This document shows positions 60,387 through 64,000 of a DNA stretch of 64,000 nucleotides, piece by piece (the stretch's first letter is position 1; each line of letters opens with the position of its first letter). Below the pieces are notes generated by a model. It saw only the letters and a list, made by a program, of their open reading frames with translations, did not search any database and had not been told where the DNA came from. A program made the position numbers and the translations under genes. This DNA is from Cytophagaceae bacterium (GTDB lineage: Bacteria; Bacteroidota; Bacteroidia; Cytophagales; Spirosomataceae): NCBI GenBank assembly GCA_016722655.1, contig JADKIR010000004.1:2852001-2916000 (forward strand). The letters run 5' to 3'.

Positions 60387-60986
60387 ATGTTAGACATTCT
60401 TCAAGGATTAATACAACAAGTGGGACAAAAAGCTGTAGTTGAAAACACAGACGTTCCAAACGAACACAATGAGGGCGTAATGAACGAAGTTATGCAAGGT
60501 CTCATGGGTGGATTGTCAAATCAGGCTAATTCTCAGGGCGGAATCGGTAGCCTTTTGGGAATGCTGACCGGTGGTGGAAACCAGGGTGGCGGAAGTCTGA
60601 TGAGCAACCCTATCGTTGGCTCAATCGCACAAAGTGTAATGGGCAATCTAATGTCAAAATTCGGTCTTTCCGGATCTGCTGCTGAAGGAGTAGTAGGAAG
60701 CATGTTGCCTTCAGTGTTGGGTGGCTTGATAAATAAAGTTAACGATCCTAACGATAGTTCTGTAGATGTAGGAAGTGTAATGAGTGCAGTGACTGGAGGT
60801 AAAACCGACGGATTCGATTTTAGTAGTCTTTTAAGCCAGGGTGCAGGAGCACTTGCTGACGGTAAACTTGATATGAGCGATTTGATGAATATGGCTTCAG
60901 GTGCAATGGGCGGTGGCCAACAGCAACAAGGTGGTGGTAGCGGACTTTTCGGCAGCCTTTTGGGAGGCCTGTTCGGTAAAAAGTAA
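60387..60986 (+). CDS. DUF937-like Gly/Met/Ser-rich protein
   Basis: A 199-residue protein rich in Gly, Met, Ser and Gln: VMQGLMGGLSNQANSQGGIG and NPIVGSIAQSVMGNLMSKFG, GSMLPSVLGGLINKV are typical of the DUF937 family; the C-terminus is a low-complexity GGGQQQQGGGSGLFGSLLGG stretch. DUF937 proteins are of uncertain function. No signal peptide. The gene stands alone between two terminators. Confidence 0.82.
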   Translation: MLDILQGLIQQVGQKAVVENTDVPNEHNEGVMNEVMQGLMGGLSNQANSQGGIGSLLGMLTGGGNQGGGSLMSNPIVGSIAQSVMGNLMSKFGLSGSAAEGVVGSMLPSVLGGLINKVNDPNDSSVDVGSVMSAVTGGKTDGFDFSSLLSQGAGALADGKLDMSDLMNMASGAMGGGQQQQGGGSGLFGSLLGGLFGKK

Positions 60987-61006
60987 AAATAATTTATTTC
61001 AAAAGG

Positions 61007-61039
61007 ATAGCGTTAGAATCATCTGACGCTATTTTTTTT
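61007..61039 (+). terminator. Rho-independent terminator of the DUF937 gene
   Basis: ATAGCGTTAGA and TCTGACGCTAT form an 11-bp stem (one G-U pair) with a 4-nt loop, followed by eight T. 61040-61215 shows no gene. Confidence 0.85.
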
Positions 61040-61215
61040 ACCGTTAAATAAATGTTTTGCTGGATTGAGGCGAATTAAGATTCCTTATGCGTTTTAATCG
61101 ATCCTTTTGTATAATTTTGAAATATTATTTTTTTCAATAAAATCAAGCCACATTTGGGTTTGGTAAAAATTAAAATAGTCTTTACTGCAGTATAAGTGAT
61201 AGATTTTTGGTTTAT

Positions 61216-64000
61216 ATGATTAAAAGATTTAGTGCGGTATTATTTTTTATTCTTGTAATTGGAAATTCATTTGCTCAAATCAATATTTCCACTCCTATTA
61301 ATAAGGCAGTTTACCAAAGGAATGCTGCCAGCCAGGCGAATCTTTATATACAAGGAACCTACCAGCAATCCAATATTACAAGTATAGAAGCTCGTTTGAT
61401 AAATCCTTTAGATTCAAGCCCTATCAGTGGATTTGATTGGGCCGTAATTCACAATATGCCCAATTTGGGGTATTTCACAGGACAATTGTCCAATGTTCCC
61501 GGAGGTTGGTATATACTTGAAGTGCGTTCAAAAAGGGCCGGGGTTGTAATTGAGACCAATTCAGTTAATAGAGTTGGAATAGGGGATGTTTTTATGGTTG
61601 CCGGTCAATCTAACGCTCAGGGTTATATTAATACAGGGGGGTATGGTTTGGGTTCTTCCAAAGAATATGTGGTAACCCACGACAATGGAATGTATTGTAG
61701 CCTTGCTGATATTCCTTTTCCTTCTTTTACAAAAATTGAGAGCACAACGAAGTTGGGAACAGGTGGAAGGGATGCCTGGTGTTATGGTAAGCTGGGAGAT
61801 TTGATTTCTGATGTAACCCAGTTACCTGTGGCAATTTTTAATTCCGGGGCCTCCGGTGCATCTTCAGAAAATTTTAAGGTTAGTTCGGATGGCGGTGCCA
61901 CCGATAATATTTTTATTTCCCCACCTGCCAATACTCAATTTTGTGCCGATGAATTAATAACCTCAGGGACAGGCACAATAGGAATGCCTTATATAAATTT
62001 TAAAAGAGGATTGAATTTTTATAACTCTATGTTTGGGATTAAGTCCGTACTTTTTCACCAGGGCGAAAGCGACGCATATACATTTGTGCTTTCATCGACG
62101 TATTCCAGTAATATCAATTACGTAATCAATAAAACCCGGTCGGATTTTCATCCCAACTTGCCCTGGATGATAGCTCAGGTATCATATATTGGAGGTACAG
62201 CCTATTCTCCGGTCACTTCGGCCCAATCCTCTTTAGTAAATCAGTCAAACCAAATTTTTGGTGGACCCAATACAGATGGTATCAATAACAATACTCTCGA
62301 AGATTCACGGGATGATATCGATTTGCATTTTACCAATCCCATTGGACTTGACCAACTGGCAGGCCTATGGGCTACTTATATTGTAAGTTCTAATTTTACC
62401 AATAATGTTGTCCCTATAGTAGCAAATACCCCTCCTGTTGCCACAGCCACTATTTCGGGAAACAATGTCCTGATGTCTGTACCGTCAGGATATGCAAGCT
62501 ATAAGTGGATCAGGACAGATGTATCAGGGAATAGTAATTTTGGAAATGCCTCAGAAGGTACAGGGAATACTTTATCAAAATCATCAGGGACTTACCGATG
62601 CTGGGTATTGACTGCCAACGGAAATATGCAAATTTCAAATCCAGTGAACGCAACACAATCTTTGTTAATGATCGACAATGGGGCTACCTGTTCGGAGAAT
62701 GTTTACCTTTCTGATCTGAATATGAAGACCTATACCAATGGCGTTGGACCTGTAGAAATAAATAAAACTAACGGGTCTGAATCTGATGGTGATGGCTCTA
62801 CAATTATTCTTAAAGGTACTTCTTATTCAAAAGGTATTGGGGTTTCGGCTAATTCTGAAATAGAATATAGTCTTCCTGCGAATCAATATTATAAGTTTCA
62901 GGCAAAAATTGGCATCAGTGATGATATTTCCAATACTTGTGATAATACCGGAGGAGTAATATTTAAGGTATATGGCGATGGAAATCTGATTTATACCAGC
63001 CCTACGATTTATAGAAATACAGATGTTCAGGATATAAATCTCAGTATTTTTAATTATTCGGTTTTAAAACTTAAAGTGGAGGAAGTAAATAATAATATTA
63101 TTTGTAATAAAGGAGTTTGGGCCGATGCCCGTTTACTTTGCTTTTTAGGTGACACTACCCTTCCATCTGATGTGACCAATCTTGTTGCATCAGATACCTT
63201 ATCCAAGTGTATTAGTTTTTCATGGACCCATGCCACCGACGATTTTGTTGTAAATGGATATTATGTTTTTTTGAATGGAATACCTTTAGATACCATTCCC
63301 GGAAATCAAAATACTTACACCGTAAAAGGACTTTCACCTGGTGATTTTGTAAATTTTGGAATTAAAGCATTTGATGCTGCAAATAACCAATCGCCCAATT
63401 TGGTAAATAAAATATTGAATACCGTCGAACCCAATGTGGTTTATGGAGGAGATGGCTACATATGTACTTCACGTAATTATTTGCCAACCATTAAAATCCC
63501 TGATGGAGGTACCTTTACCATTAGTACCACAACTCCACATACCATTAATTCATTGACCGGTGATTTTTTTTCAGCCATACCCGATCAGTTTTTTGGGACA
63601 TATTATTTTGGCACCGGTGTGCCGGGTTGTGAAGCAAATCTTTCTTTCACTTTAGGAACAACAACACCTCCGGCCTGCACGCCAGTGATAACAGCAGACA
63701 AAACACTCATTAATCAAGGTGCAGAAGTGAACTTTACTTCCACTTCCTGTACCACTGGTACACTAGTCTGGAGTTTTACTCCTTCTAACAATACTACCCA
63801 GAGTATTTCACCAACAGCCACAAATAATTATTACTCGGCTTGCCAGATTAGCTTTTGTTTAAATTACAGTAATACTGTCGAAGTGAAAGTGCTTCCTAAT
63901 TGTGGAAGTTCGGTCAATCTTACCAATCCGGCAGATAATTTGGGCAGCAGGATCAATTCACTTATATATAATTCTTCAAATAACATTATTGCTACCAATC
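61216..64000 (+). CDS. Large secreted SGNH esterase (sialate O-acetylesterase-like) with NPCBM domain (3' end outside window)
   Basis: The frame is open from the ATG at 61216 to the end of the window (928 codons seen). It begins with a signal peptide (ending NSFA|QIN). An N-terminal sandwich is followed by a SASA/SGNH esterase domain: FMVAGQSNAQGY with nucleophile Ser132, LFHQGESDAY, and the late DLHFTNPIGLDQL block with the His. About residues 496-645 form an NPCBM carbohydrate-binding domain (GVGPVEINKTNGSESDGDGS, YSKGIGVSANSEIEYSL, GVWADARLL). About 650-735 is a fibronectin type III domain (VTNLVASDTLSKCISFSWTH), then cysteine-bearing strand repeats. It probably removes acetyl groups from glycans outside the cell. 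A C-terminal sorting domain, expected in this phylum, would be beyond the window. Confidence 0.9.
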   Translation, partial: MIKRFSAVLFFILVIGNSFAQINISTPINKAVYQRNAASQANLYIQGTYQQSNITSIEARLINPLDSSPISGFDWAVIHNMPNLGYFTGQLSNVPGGWYILEVRSKRAGVVIETNSVNRVGIGDVFMVAGQSNAQGYINTGGYGLGSSKEYVVTHDNGMYCSLADIPFPSFTKIESTTKLGTGGRDAWCYGKLGDLISDVTQLPVAIFNSGASGASSENFKVSSDGGATDNIFISPPANTQFCADELITSGTGTIGMPYINFKRGLNFYNSMFGIKSVLFHQGESDAYTFVLSSTYSSNINYVINKTRSDFHPNLPWMIAQVSYIGGTAYSPVTSAQSSLVNQSNQIFGGPNTDGINNNTLEDSRDDIDLHFTNPIGLDQLAGLWATYIVSSNFTNNVVPIVANTPPVATATISGNNVLMSVPSGYASYKWIRTDVSGNSNFGNASEGTGNTLSKSSGTYRCWVLTANGNMQISNPVNATQSLLMIDNGATCSENVYLSDLNMKTYTNGVGPVEINKTNGSESDGDGSTIILKGTSYSKGIGVSANSEIEYSLPANQYYKFQAKIGISDDISNTCDNTGGVIFKVYGDGNLIYTSPTIYRNTDVQDINLSIFNYSVLKLKVEEVNNNIICNKGVWADARLLCFLGDTTLPSDVTNLVASDTLSKCISFSWTHATDDFVVNGYYVFLNGIPLDTIPGNQNTYTVKGLSPGDFVNFGIKAFDAANNQSPNLVNKILNTVEPNVVYGGDGYICTSRNYLPTIKIPDGGTFTISTTTPHTINSLTGDFFSAIPDQFFGTYYFGTGVPGCEANLSFTLGTTTPPACTPVITADKTLINQGAEVNFTSTSCTTGTLVWSFTPSNNTTQSISPTATNNYYSACQISFCLNYSNTVEVKVLPNCGSSVNLTNPADNLGSRINSLIYNSSNNIIATN

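Noticed and set aside
1..64000. tRNA, tmRNA and rRNA genes
   Set aside because: I looked in all intergenic stretches for T-loop and acceptor patterns and saw none; a covariance search would be needed to be certain.

Overview
The window comes from a Bacteroidota chromosome, probably of the Cytophagales type. The evidence is AT-rich DNA, weak or absent Shine-Dalgarno sequences, promoters of the Bacteroidota form (TTG, about 19-20 nt, then TAnnTTTG), many SPII lipoproteins, glycan-active secreted enzymes, an RND-outer-membrane-factor fusion, and Crp/Fnr regulators typical of this phylum. The order is an inference; no rRNA or tRNA gene was seen that could fix it.

Layout. 1-9.5 kb: end of a GH3 glycosidase, a remnant of glycyl-tRNA synthetase, a 62-bp tandem palindromic array, peptidyl-tRNA hydrolase with an apparent frameshift at A_AAA_AAG, pyrR-aat, a GH29 fucosidase, a VWA lipoprotein, a MobA-like nucleotidyltransferase and a lipid A-type acyltransferase. 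9.7-13.3 kb: dnaE. 13.6-28.6 kb: a run of minus-strand accessory genes: gluzincin lipoprotein, DUF2975/XRE pair, three Crp/Fnr regulators, Ada, an SRPBCC-Arr fusion, RsgA, a sensor-type propeller lipoprotein and a toxin-antitoxin pair. 28.6-31.0 kb: an RDD-family gene split by a complete IS1595-family element with 24-bp inverted ends, an 8-bp target duplication and a membrane-protein passenger. 31.3-36 kb: M50-like protease, lipoprotein and a multidomain GIY-YIG endonuclease, separated by large palindromes.

36.2-45.0 kb is a heavy-metal efflux operon (small Cys/His-rich protein, CusA/CzcA fused to a TolC-type channel, His-rich CusB/CzcB adaptor, ICMT-like methyltransferase, PIB-type ATPase) bracketed by inward-facing attC-like palindromes. 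45.8-46.1 kb is a 42-bp tandem array. 46.5-49.7 kb is a three-gene envelope operon of unknown function. 50-64 kb holds an SBBP propeller protein, a squalene-cyclase-like toroid protein with a GNAT enzyme, aldo/keto reductase, Dps, a Na+/Ca2+ exchanger, a run of small enzymes (DUF1801, methyltransferase, SDR, esterase, VOC), rpmI-rplT with its own promoter, a DUF937 protein, and a large secreted SGNH/NPCBM carbohydrate esterase that runs off the window.

The most unusual signals are non-coding: a family of about 230-bp repeats, four copies all in one orientation upstream of minus-strand accessory genes between 20 and 33 kb; attC-like palindromes ending in GTTATGC between 31 and 45 kb; and three unrelated arrays of self-complementary tandem repeats (62, 21 and 42 bp). 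Together they suggest a cassette-like accessory region assembled by recombination, but no integrase is present in the window.
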